Source: Scedosporium boydii (lineage: Eukaryota; Ascomycota; Sordariomycetes; Microascales; Microascaceae). From it: DNA of 64,000 bases. The notes beneath the pieces were generated by a model. That model saw only the letters and a list, made by a program, of their open reading frames with translations, ran no database searches and was not told the DNA's origin. The DNA lies in NCBI GenBank assembly GCA_002221725.1, contig NJFT01000178.1:20236-84235 (forward strand). Reading direction: 5' to 3'. Below are positions 22,473-32,966 of this stretch, piece after piece (positions within the stretch are counted from its first letter, which is position 1; the number at the start of each line of letters is the position of its first letter). Position numbers and translations under genes: made by a program.

Positions 22473-25400
22473 TGATTGCCTCAACGCAATGAATCTAGAA
22501 CTGAAAGCAACCGGAGCTTCTCGACCACCCAACCGATTACGGGCACCTCTTTGCATTTACGGCGTTATCACGGTCACGTTTTCTTTTCCAACACCGTGTC
22601 ATTTCTTTTTTTTTTTCTTTTTGGTTTTTGGATGCGTCCGAAATGACTCGTCTCCCGGCGTTCTTTTTTGTGTATACCTCTTTTGTTCGGTGTTGGGAAT
22701 CGTTCCGGGTTATGAATGCCGCCTCTTACCCTAGATTTTTGGCGACATATGCTATATACCTCAGCCCTCCATACTCCGTCTCCCTGCGCCACCCGCCAAT
22801 GCCACCCCAGCGACCTCGCCCGCTAGCGATACAACTTGATTTCGTTCTGCTTGATCAACTACTCGGACAATCATGGACGAACAGAATTAATTAACCGATT
22901 TTTTTTCTTCACGACCTAGGGCAGTCTTTCTCCTGCAGCTCGCACCATTCAGAAGCTCTTGTCGGATTGTGGAGGGCCTGCTGCGGCTTTTAATTCTCGC
23001 TCGAAGACGGCGACTGTATCAGCTAACAGAGCGACCTCGGAGCTGGCCATCACACGGGTGGAGGGCTTGTGGATATTCCGTGTACCATTACAGCAGCTAT
23101 TGTATCTTTCTGTGTGGAGAAGATAGGGGAGCCTAGACGGAAAAGCGGTATCTTGCGAGAGTCGGTTGTATCGCTCTATTTTTCTGGGATGTATCTACGC
23201 CGCCTGGCTTCGGTGTCAGACAAGCAATGATCATGCACAATGTATCTACGCTTTTGGGTTTGCATAAACACAGATGGGATATTCTCCAAACCAGCTTTGC
23301 CAACTTGCCTATGTCACATTCCCGTAGGAAGAGTTCTTTCTCTGCCCGGTTTCTTACTAGTCGTTTCAACAAACGATGTTCCGCTAGTGATAAGTGGGAT
23401 ATGGGAGACCTCTTCCCCACAACAGCTAACTCTTGCCAACCCATTAAGCTAGCCCAACGAATGACGTGGCGGATTACGGGTGATGTCCCTCCCTCCTAAA
23501 GCCGTTGATCGCCTTAAGTGATTATTTCCTTGTTTCTTCCTTCTTTTCCTGGTTCAGGAGCGTGGCGGCGCGAGTTCTGAAACACGGGATTTGCCCGTCT
23601 TATTGGGGTTGGGCAGGGATGGTGTCTTTATGATTTCTCTCTGCTCTAATTTTTTGCTGGGATCTGCAATTGAGGGTGTGGAGGGCAGACGATCATTGCG
23701 GGGGGGAAACGGCTTTCTTTTGTTGCTTGGAGGGTTAATTTTGCGAAATAGTGTACCGGCAACGGGTGATGGGCTGTTTAGGCGATGTTTTGTTAGGAGA
23801 ATTTCCTAGCGGTTTTGTTAATTGTTTGCATAGCGAGAAGAAAGGAATGTGACACAAATTGAAACGCTCTGTCTTGAGTCGAGTCTTCAGCTGAACGGCA
23901 TCCTGACAGGCTGAGTGGTCTCTCCTTCAACCCCCTCAACCCTCCCCCTCTTCTCTCTTTCGTCTCAAGGGAACACAAATTTGTCTCGTTTTTCGGGCGT
24001 CTTTCTATCTCGGCGATATTGCAGAACTTGGGATGCCATCGACCGGCATCACCTGCCAGCCGGTGAGCCGGGAGACGATGCTTCTGTCTGAGGTCAAATG
24101 AATCGGATTTATGTCCATGGTTACGGAGTCCATGCTTCAAGACAATTGGTATCGGTTTGGGAGCAGCATTGTTGGGAAGGACTTTGTTTGTGGCAGGAGA
24201 GAGCTTGTTTAGGCGAAACAAGAGCGCGAGTTTGACCTTGCCGGGCTTTTACATGTATCAATCCCTCTTTCGGGGTTAAGGGAGCACCTCGCGCTATTGA
24301 GACCAGTTGATGTCAACATTGAAGTATGCGAAGAGAAGGTGTTAGGTGCCTATTCTTGTTGATGGTCTACCGCTGAAGATCTTCAATTCTGGCCTTTCCT
24401 TTAAGCCGTCTCGTGTGTCAAGGACGGACAAGCTCACCGAGAGTGCGAGAACACCGACGTCTCCTCAAGGCACACCGAGTAGGCAGCTTCTCTTTTGGAT
24501 ATAGATTTATTCATCTTTGAGAAGATACAGATCACGGAGGGGCCGGATGTACAAGAACGTCTGACCATCCATCCTTTAGATATAGATATTTTCCCTCCAG
24601 GCTATCGCTGATATGAAAGTCATTCCGAGTGAAAGAGCCATCCAGCACTTTCGGTTCTTCTCGATCGATACTGACAGAGCGGCAACGAGCGCCTAGATAA
24701 AATTCTGCTGGGATGCGATCGTTCTAAACAGATAGATTGCCAAAGCCGATACCTTGCAGTCATCGCCCGCCGCATTTAAGACGGAACCCGAAAAAGCCTT
24801 GAAGTTGTTATTCTGCTCCCACACATGTCTCCCCTCTCCCGCTAGGATTTATATCCGTCGCGTGGTCGGCTCCTGGGAGCCAATGTCTTTTCTTCACTCC
24901 CTTATCTTCTGTGGCCGTTTGTTCGGCTAGGACATAGCATCTCTGCCCAGAAGTGCTGTAATGCACAGTGCCTCATGCTCATCTGAAGACCAGGACGTGT
25001 CCTTTATTAGCATTGTATAGCCTTCGTATGTCCCCTAGAGCACTTCAGCCACGCACAAATTTAGAATATTACATACATAGCATATTTTATTATGAGCCAT
25101 CCAGATGTTGTCGAAAGAGAGGTGGTGGTGATGACGACGGTCAGTCAAGACGCTTCACTTGAGAATAATCATCCAGGCGCTTCCAACATCCCGGGACGTG
25201 TTCCACGGCTGGCCTTGAGCGGATTCTCCTCCAAACAATGAAGGTATTCACATAAAGTCCATGAGTCTGAGCATGATTGCGTTAGACACGGAAGATGCGA
25301 GTGTCTGCTGTCGACGGCATCCAACACTCTTGCCAAGCAAGAGAGGTGCGATATTCCAAGTTCAACAACACCTAAAATCGGTAAATTTCTCCGTAGAGAG

Positions 25401-26463
25401 GAGGAAAGGGGAAGAAAAATGATTGGGATAATTAAGAATTGATATTCTTCGTTGTAACATCGTGGGTGGCTGGCTTCTGGCTTCCTCAATTGAAATGTAG
25501 CGTGGCTATGCCGATATTTTTAGCCATGATCGAACCGCAAACGGACATCACGCACAACCCACAGCCAGCAAAGCCGCACGCTCGATAGCCCGATTTTGGC
25601 GGCTCCACGGGGGATCAGCAAAGGAAATTTTACAATCAGTGGTTTTCGGTCTTATTCCACCGCTTGTAGCTTAAGCGTTATGCAGTCTATTAGACTGTGA
25701 AGCGCGGTCGGAGAGTTCCTCCTTCCAGAACCCTTGATATATTGCATCGCGGTGGCGCGGTCAAAACGGGCTTCCTATTTTGGCCGTCGATCGTTAAGTG
25801 ACTGGGCGGTGTTCTCATCACTGCCGGCCGAAATCCAAGTCCGGCTTATGGAAATAGACGTCTTGGCGGATGGGACTTCCGTCCCATTTTTAACTTCTCC
25901 CATGAAAGAACCTCTGCAACGTTTACTTCTGGTGATATTTCTGGCAGCGGGATGGCTGTGTCGCTCACTCTTATTGCTCCTTCGGAATCTCTGAATAGGC
26001 TTACTGGCACGAACTACTGAGATCGTGATTACAGCGATGGATGTAACCAGGAGATGTAAATCTAGATTTAGGTACTTTCTAAAATTGGATTCCCGGATGG
26101 AACTAGAAGAGCTGGAAGATATGAGGTCCTAAAAAAAACTCCCGCTTGGTCGAGTTCAGCTCTACCGCAAGTGAGCTTGCCGCCGCAGAGAGATTCAACG
26201 AAGCCGAAGATTGCATCGTGTGCAGGCCTACTCTAGAAAATCTCGACTATTTAAGCTGTGAGGTTCTCCTCGCTGAGAAGCCGGTTTGAATCATCACGGA
26301 CTCGTCCCGGGGTCAATCCAATCTCTATGCTCCTTCTCTACCTAGTACCATCTCCTCACTATCATATCCTCTGGGTTTCTATTCTTCACTTCCATCCCTT
26401 TTCTCCCCCCTCTCCCGGCCTCGAGCTCGCCTGCACTTTTCCTTTCCTTCTTTGAAAGCAGTC
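22473..26463. other. intergenic 4 kb, no gene seen
   Basis: Begins with the T-rich 3' flank of the WSC gene. Only shadow frames of up to about 140 codons, none with a domain. The last 200 bases are C/T-rich and form the leader of the secreted pro-protein gene. Confidence 0.55.
26248..26254 (+). promoter_or_regulatory. candidate TATA-like box (TATTTAA)
   Basis: TATTTAA about 210 bp upstream of the ATG at 26464, followed by a C/T-rich leader. Sequence match only. Confidence 0.3.
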
Positions 26464-27315
26464 ATGAAGCTCGCCAAGGTTCTTTCAGTGGCTGCCAGCC
26501 TCCTCTTACATGAGGCCTTTGCTCTCGAGGCCCCCGACCTGTCCCCCCGCGGCCTCGAAGCCCGTGACTATCAAATCCAAGAGTTCGAGAAACGCTTCCT
26601 CGACACTATCGACTGGGAGCACGATAACCACACCGTCAAGCTAGTCGGCTACAAGAAAATCATCATGACCGACGCCCAACTCGGCGACCTCGAGCACCGC
26701 ATCAAGACCTACCCCCAAGAGTGGCATGATTTTTCCGCCGCCTTTTACGATCCGCACGAACGCACCATGCGCGTCTACTTCCCCGTAGAGAACGCCCTCG
26801 TCTATCACGGCAAGGACCTAGTCGAGGCCACCCACATGGGCGAATTCCCCCTTCATAACAAGCTTCACAGTGACTGCCAGGTGGTGGGACGGTACCAGAC
26901 GGAGCAGGTCCACGGGACGAGCGGAAACCGTATCGAGAACGGCATCGTGTATCTCCATGAGCCTGCGGCGCCCGTGCGAGTTTACGGCGACAAGCAGAAT
27001 ATTCTCATGTATGATTTCGGATGGCGTGAGGGGCAGCACGCCCATGGCGATGATGGCCATTCGCATGGTCGTAGCGTGAAGCGTGACAAGGGAGAGAAGA
27101 AGGGCGGATCTTGCAGGCAGAACCACGGGGGAAAGACGTGCTCGCAGGTTTATAAGATTAACCATGGTCGGTGTCCTAGGGATTATTCCAGCTGCATCGA
27201 CTACAATGGCTGGAGGCCGAACTGCAAGAACAAGAGCTCGAAGTGGGCGTTTCCTGGTAGTGACTGCTACACTGCTGTTGCTAGGGGCCACTGCTGGAAC
27301 GAGATTCCTCACTAG
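26464..27315 (+). CDS. secreted pro-protein with Kex2-type site and cysteine-rich C-terminal domain
   Basis: Single exon, 283 residues, function not recognised. Met at 26464 is chosen as the first ATG; the frame runs four codons further upstream only from a TTG. Residues 1-21 are a signal peptide ending HEAFA. The middle has few cysteines and an HDNHTVKLVGYKK segment. A His/Asp/Gly run (QHAHGDDGHSHGR) is followed by VKR|DKGEKKGG, a dibasic site of the kind cut by Kex2. The tail of about 70 residues after it has seven cysteines and a CxDYNGW-type core, ending GHCWNEIPH. Cleavage would release this small basic domain. Proteins with this tail recur as hypothetical secreted proteins in plant- and insect-associated ascomycetes as far as I recall. 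The coding strand is strongly biased to C-ending codons in the first half. Confidence 0.8.
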   Translation: MKLAKVLSVAASLLLHEAFALEAPDLSPRGLEARDYQIQEFEKRFLDTIDWEHDNHTVKLVGYKKIIMTDAQLGDLEHRIKTYPQEWHDFSAAFYDPHERTMRVYFPVENALVYHGKDLVEATHMGEFPLHNKLHSDCQVVGRYQTEQVHGTSGNRIENGIVYLHEPAAPVRVYGDKQNILMYDFGWREGQHAHGDDGHSHGRSVKRDKGEKKGGSCRQNHGGKTCSQVYKINHGRCPRDYSSCIDYNGWRPNCKNKSSKWAFPGSDCYTAVARGHCWNEIPH

Positions 27316-27614
27316 ATTCCATGGGATGTTTAGAGTTGGCGTTGGAGCGTAGAAAGGAGCATCTGGGATGGACGGGATATTTGGACATGGCTCATACGGT
27401 GCATGGTGCAAAGTTGAGATGATCTTCATAGGCGTTTGGGTGTTATTTATGCATATAATGGAATAGCAGGAGTTATCACTCTCTTTTCAGACAAAGCAGT
27501 TCTTGAGACGGAGGAGTTTCCGTGGTACTGTATTCAAATGCGCTACGTAGGAATCCGTTTCTTTTTGGAATCGTTCGAGAGGAAAGAGCTCGAGTAATGC
27601 TGTCCAGACTCGTG

Positions 27615-27652
27615 CTTGCACTTCTTCGGCGCAGGCTTCTCAGCCTCCTTCT
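27615..27652 (-). pseudogene. fragment of a GMC-oxidoreductase C-terminal tail (segment B copy)
   Basis: 38 bases identical to 54292-54329, which code the last residues of the GMC oxidoreductase (KEAEKPAPKKCK). Here the same reading frame is fused upstream to segment A (giving SDILEEAQ), is stopped by a TAG above that, and runs past the normal stop into unrelated codons. No other part of a GMC gene is present, so this is an isolated relic. Confidence 0.8.
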
Positions 27653-27654
27653 GG

Positions 27655-27734
27655 GCTTCCTCGAGGATATCGGACAAAGGAAATGCGCCCGGCTAGTTCG
27701 CCGGCTCGGACATCCCTTCTTCCCGTCTCACTTC
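27655..27734 (-). repeat. duplicated module A, copy 1 (80 bp)
   Basis: The reverse complement aligns with 54064-54149 with five mismatches (all transitions, four of them G here versus A there) and one 6-base gap, about 94% identity. It lies two bases from the GMC tail fragment and on the same strand. Confidence 0.85.
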
Positions 27735-28236
27735 GCCAAACGATGGAAACATTAATGAGGTCAGATTACAGGACATTCATGACTTCAGACCAGCTTACAC
27801 GCTAGCAAGGGAGCGAAAAGGAAATTCGACATCACATCGCTGTCGCTTCCTTGCTCTTAAGTCTATCCGTTGTACTTAGGTAGCCTGATGGTTACACATA
27901 GCCTTCTAGGACCCTGGTTTATTTAAGCGCCAGGGCAACTGCATCATGGAGCGCGCTACCCATTCCTCGACTCCCCAATGATCATCTCACGTAGCCTAAG
28001 TAGGCCTCAGTAGGCGATCATGGTCAAAGCAGCACAAAGAGCAAAGAAATCAAGTAAATAAACGGTTATTTTTTATTGGAAAAAAAAGAAGAAAAAAACC
28101 GACGATCCGAAGGGAAACCTTCTCATAGAGATGCAGGATATCGAGAACACACACACTTTTATCCTTGAATGTTCGCCTTTTCCTGTAAGTACGGGGGTCG
28201 CTAAGCGCCCGATTTAGCTTACGGTTCCCGGCGGTC

Positions 28237-28603
28237 CTACCCGTTCAGCCAGTGAGGATGGGCGGAAATCGGGCCGGATATGGAATCCACAGCGACTTTG
28301 GGGCTTGTAAAAGTTCTCGTCTCGTGGATTGGCCGTCTCGCGCTGCACAAGACTTCGTCAACAATACCACCGAGTAGCATCGCCAGCGTCACCCCTGATG
28401 CATAGCAGCCGGCCGTGCTTGTCATCGCACCATCGCAGGAAGTCGGTGTGGTCGAGGATCCAGAGGATCCACTTGTAGGCGTTGCGCAAAAGGCCCTTTG
28501 TCTCCACGAGACGTTTGTTTTCGACGTGGGGTTCGGCTAGGAGGAGGTCATCCAGGTAACATGCTGCCCGCATTGATGCCCCCAACAAACACACTACTAA
28601 CAT
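28237..28603 (-). pseudogene. NACHT (NLR-like STAND NTPase) gene relic, broken in the Walker A motif
   Basis: From 28603 downward one frame reads like the start of a fungal NACHT module: DDLLLAEPHVENKRLVETKG, then LLRNAYKWILWILDHTDFLR, WCDDKHGRLLCIRGDAG. The expected P-loop (GDPGKGKT followed by ML) is interrupted at about 28380. Reading jumps to another frame that continues MLLGGIVDEV, the normal strand after Walker A. The spacing fits loss of about 11 bp covering the Gly-Lys-Thr. The first frame then meets a stop at 28358, and the second soon loses similarity. No effector domain, rest of the NTPase, or repeat domain is found nearby. Intact homologues act in non-self recognition and heterokaryon incompatibility. 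This copy cannot bind nucleotide and is a remnant. Confidence 0.8.
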
Positions 28604-29286
28604 AAACTCAACTACTTCGCAGAGTCATCTATCTAAGGGTAATTTTGAATGTCCTCACTCAACATTCACGATTTGGGCCTGTGCTTCCGCTTTAGAATAG
28701 GTGGGGGTGAAATGGGTTATATCAGGAGCGTCTCTGGCGGGCAAGGCCAAGTAATGATGCTTCACTTTGCTAGGAACCGTCGCGAGCCTGAAATCTTGGA
28801 GCTGTTGCATCATGAAAATATCGTACCAGTTCAGAGAAAGATGGTTTATGCCAGTGCCCTGGACAATGCAATTTCCTTTAGCAATGGGATCGTGTCTGCA
28901 TGCCCAGACCGCGGAAGCACCGAAGCGGGACTCAGGTGGATCTCGTTGACTTCACTACATTTTATACACCGGCCCGAGGTAGCGTCCGCTTTCCTCCTTC
29001 AAGCCCCTCTCTCAAGAGTCCAATTGCTAGTGGCTGAGGTTGGCCATGCTGTTATTCGGACGGGGAAACGGACGACTAAGAAACCAACAGCAGGTGACAG
29101 CAATTCCCTGTGTCGTTCGAGTCGACCTGGAGCCGTCCCATACTTCTCTCAAAAACCATAACTTATAAGTAGTCATGGCTTACCCGCCATCGTCTCCTTC
29201 ATTCTCAATCCTCTTTTCTCTCATCAAGCCGTTTGTGCTCTAGGTCTTGTGTACTTGACACTCCTTGGCTCAAGTCAGTGTTCAAA
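28604..29286. other. intergenic, no gene seen
   Basis: A 170-codon open frame on + (28649-29161) has no signal peptide, domain or similarity to the adjacent relic. Considered accidental. TTATAA at 29163-29168 may be the core promoter of the next gene. Confidence 0.45.
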
Positions 29287-30058
29287 ATGCTTTTCACCAA
29301 CCTCCTTCTCGCCACTTTGGCAACCTTGTCCGCTGCCGAAGTGGCTCTAGAGTCCTCGCCATCAGTAGGCGTCTTCTCCTTTACGGAATGGATCGAAGGA
29401 ATCATCCAGAACCCAGACGGCGACAACCTGACGCCTGAGGAAGCCTACGCAGCGTGGGAGCTCTCCGTAAACCAAACCGAGCCAGCTGGACGTAAGCCGT
29501 TGCAACGCGCAGACTCCCCCCCTTCTCCCCCCTAACCAGCATTCCCAAAGCGACACTTATACTAAAAAGGTTCAGCCCAAGACCGCCTGGAGAAACGAGA
29601 AACATTCTGCAACAATTTATACCGTTGTGAAGCCAAGGTAAAACTGATCCAGCAGTGTTTCTTCTCAGCAGCTTGCTAAAAGCCAGCCTAGATAGTTGAT
29701 GCCGTTACATGTGCCAACTACCTCGCCGACAAGGGACGTAGGGGCATCAACTGCCGTGCTAACCCTATCACCGTCATGTGTGATCATCAGACCTGTGAGA
29801 TTTTCGGGTCAGCCGGTAACGATGTGTTAGATACTACTTCGAATTGGTAAACGAGGCCAAAGCCCTGCCACTCTTGAGACCGGGCTAATGCTTACTATAA
29901 TGCCTTCTAGTAACGACGTTGCCCGTGCCGTTGGGTTTATCCTAGATAGATGTTCGAGGAATGATGGAATGGTGCAAGGGTCTGACTATGCCTACGGTAA
30001 TGGTTATTTTAATGTCCAGATCCGCAATTCCCAGCATTGCGGAGTCTTTGGGAGATGA
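29287..30058 (+). CDS. small secreted protein with Kex2-type pro-region (candidate effector)
   Basis: Four exons. Exons 1, 2 and 4 are 29287-29491, 29570-29637 and 29911-30058. Exon 3 starts at 29692 and ends either at 29807 (donor GTCAGC, 178 residues) or at 29825 (donor GTTAGA, 184 residues). Both keep frame with exon 4, whereas the better-looking GTAACG at 29816 does not. Residues 1-17 are a signal peptide (MLFTNLLLATLATLSAA). An acidic pro-region follows, then LEKR|ETFCNNLYRC, a dibasic cleavage site directly before the cysteine-containing domain. The mature part has about seven cysteines and ends NDVARAVGFILDRC, YAYGNGYFNVQI, CGVFGR. Comparable small secreted proteins are frequent in ascomycetes, function unknown. 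It lies about 680 bp from the NACHT relic. Confidence 0.75.
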
Positions 30059-30701
30059 AATAGAACCTTGGAAGCACGGGTACATCGTACACTTCCAAAT
30101 CCACATACCCTTAGTACTTTTATATATAAATCCTTGAAAGAACACCCTCCTCCTTCCATTGCTCTTCGGATCCTCCACCTTGGCCAAGTGGCGGTCAGTC
30201 CTCGACATTGGGTGCCCGTAAGGCGGCCGCTCTTGGCCACATTCGAAAACGCTAAGCATCAGACTCAGTTATTAAAAAAACAATGGTAGAAAATATTTTC
30301 GAGGCTTTTTTCCGGAAATATCGGAATAATTTTGCGAAGCAATCCTCTACGACGGATTTTTGGAAAAGTGGTGTTGGGTCTACATACGTCTCTCACAAGG
30401 GATTAAATGTCACTTGGTAACAGTTGTAGACAAATGTAAATCACGTGTCTTTACCTACCAGCTTCATCGCATTTTGAATCTGCGAGCCAAGATGACGCGC
30501 TTCCTTTCCCACGAAGCTTGTGAGAAGAATTGATTCCTCCTCAAAAACAGGAAAAGCAGATCCATCCACAACCTCTAGTTGGGAAGCACCTCTAGGCCAT
30601 TTCGTGGCCCTCCCCCCTCAATCGGAGAACCCTCTTACTAATGCCATCCTTGGCACTGTATCTTTCCCCGTCCCACCTGCTAAGCTCAAGCGACCACAAA
30701 C
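30059..30701. other. intergenic, promoter of the Nup37-like gene
   Basis: Tandem plus-strand genes flank it. No coding potential seen; an A/T-rich block at 30270-30340. Confidence 0.5.
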
Positions 30702-32966
30702 ATGGCGAGCTTCGGAGCTCCTAGGGTCCGCCGCACGGCGCAGAATACCCAATTTACGTATGTCGGATTGATATCCTGCTTCCTTTTCCTACCACTATTT
30801 TGCTAACTGATGCAATTATATGTGTGCAGACATAACCTCTCCCGTCGCGTCCACGATGTCAAAGTCTACCCTGTCCTTTCTTCTCAGGGCGCAACCATCA
30901 TCATCTACGGACATGAAAACGGTGTGACTCTTCTTTGGCGAGGCGGTCGCCGATTCAAGCCAGCGGAACCACAACCACGTCCTATGAATAACGAAAAACA
31001 GAATGGCACTTCGGAAGATGCTGTTATGATTATCGATTCGGATGAAGACGAGCCCCCCGCGTCAAAGAAAGAGGATTCGCCGTTTGTTGACGATCCCGAG
31101 TTCGAAGACGAGATACCGAATGAGCCGTACCCCGACATCGTTCAGAAGCTAGACCTTGCGCTAGGAACCGCTGGTCTTCACATTGCGGTTCTTCCTCTGC
31201 CTCCTACCACTGCTGATGATGCCTTGTGGGGCGGGTCAGATCTGCTGAAGGAGAGGCTTGTCTTCGCTGTGTCGTGCGCGAATAGCGAGGTATACCTCCT
31301 TACTCTACCTCTCACGCCGCCATCCCCCGAGAGCAAAGCGAGACCCGAGCTGCGGAGTGGGCTGTTGGCAGGAAGACCCGGCTCTGGTGCTTGGGGCGAA
31401 TCCATGGTCCTCCTTAGCGGCCAGACACAGCATAGCGGCGGTCTCGCGATCACACTTATTAAGCCTAAGTCACCATCGCCCTCCACATCGAGGTCTAACC
31501 AGAAAGAAGGGCCGACTCCTTCTACACCCCGTGCTATTGTGGCTGCTCACAACCTCGAAGCTTCCGGTACCCTCCGCCTCTGGGATATATCACTAGACCT
31601 CAAAGTGGGAATGGCACAAAGCCCCGTCGAGCCTTTCCAAACCGAGTTTCTTCCTTCCCCACTCTCCTCCATATCGTTCAACGTATCTCACATGACTCAA
31701 CTCCTCGCCGTCTCCACGACGCACGCCGTCCGGATATACGACTACGCGACCCCATCTATTTCTCCCGACGAGCTTTCAACCGGACCATTCCCCTCGCAGG
31801 GCTCATGGCTCCTGTCTCTTTATCCCCCCTTCTCCCGCAATTCACCTCACAGGAAGCCTGTTGTGGACGCAGCCTGGATCTCGCATGGTAGGGCTATCCT
31901 GGTTTTATTAGCTGATGGAACCTGGGGTATTTGGGATATCGATGGTGTGAGACCGTCCGGAACAACTGTGTTGGGGAAGAGCAGTTCGGGAATAATCGGC
32001 GCTGCCACGACTTCCTTTGCTGTTTCAGGCTATATCGAGGGCACTAGTCCCCTGCGCGCTGGTGCCCCCGAAGACAAGCCCCGCGCATCTGGCGAGTTTG
32101 TTCCCATGACGCCGCACACAAGAAAGGATGCGCAAGTCTCTCTAAGCTCCGGAGCGATTCCACACGGACGCCTCGCGTCAACAAGGGGGGGTATCTCTGT
32201 CGTGGCTCACCCCATCTCTGGTGCTGTGGGTTCCGATGAGAGCGTGGTTCTGTGGATAGGATCTGCCGAACACGTCTGCGTCATTCCGGGAATTACTAGT
32301 TTTTGGAGCGCGCAGATTCGCAAGAGCAGTGGGGGCGGAGTAAATCTCTTTAGTGGTGCGCAGCCCACGAGGATGATCAAGCTCCACGACCTTGGAGTCG
32401 GCTTACTCGGTGAGAGGTGTTGTGGCGTGAGTGCGATAGTGGATCTGGCCAAGGCGAAAGGCGATTCCAAGAGTGACGGCGGTCTCGGCGTCGAGGTCCT
32501 GATTTGTGGCGAGTCGAGATTGGTGGTCCTTCGAGAGTCGGAAGACGGTCCCGGCCGGAAGATTGGAGGAGTCATTGGCAGGCGGCGCTTCTTGGGCGAT
32601 AGAACCAGCTCTCTCCCCAGTGCCATCATCGTTCATCCTCGACCCGATGCGACCGAAAAGGTGTCCTTCAACCTCAACAGCGGCAGATTTGGCAGCGTAC
32701 GCACCACCAAGTTTGCGCGACCAGGAGACGAGGAGTCGATTGATGGCGATGCTGAGCGTGGTCCACTGAATTTACCCTCGCGACCTAGGACGGGACTAGC
32801 CTTTGCCGAGAGCATCAGTGCGGCGGCTGACGTGCAAGAAGACGCCACGGAGCGTGACGTCGAAGTGGAGATGCTTGATCTCATGGAGATTGACCGGACG
32901 CTAAGTGAGTTGGAGGACTTGAGAGGCAGTGGTCAGAAGAGGGTGTTCTTCGAGGATTATACATAA
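30702..32966 (+). CDS. Nup37-like WD-repeat nucleoporin
   Basis: Exons 30702-30757 and 30830-32966 (donor GTATGT, branch-site-like GCTAAC, acceptor GCAG) give 730 residues. The spliced N-terminus reads TQFTHNLSRRVHDVKVYPVL, then GATIIIYGHENGVTLLWRGG, which matches my memory of Pezizomycotina Nup37 proteins, part of the Nup107-160 scaffold of the nuclear pore. WD-like strands recur (GTLRLWDISLD, AVRIYDYATP, GTWGIWDIDG), spaced as in a seven-bladed propeller. Between blades is an acidic loop with VMIIDSDEDE (about 84-93), a textbook SUMO-interacting motif. The C-terminal 100 residues are low complexity and end in a predicted helix (LMEIDRTLSELEDLR). It is longer than yeast-type Nup37 because of loops and tail. 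The Nup37 assignment rests on recalled similarity; another WD protein is possible. Confidence 0.7.

Larger units (their letters stand above)
27316..28236. other. intergenic region holding a duplicated gene fragment
   Basis: 3' flank of the secreted pro-protein gene, then the relic segments at 27615-27652 and 27655-27734, then an A-rich block at 28050-28100. No intact gene. Confidence 0.6.

Noticed and set aside
28649..29161. 170-codon plus-strand frame beside the NACHT relic
   Set aside because: No NLR-type or other similarity and no splice support; probably accidental.
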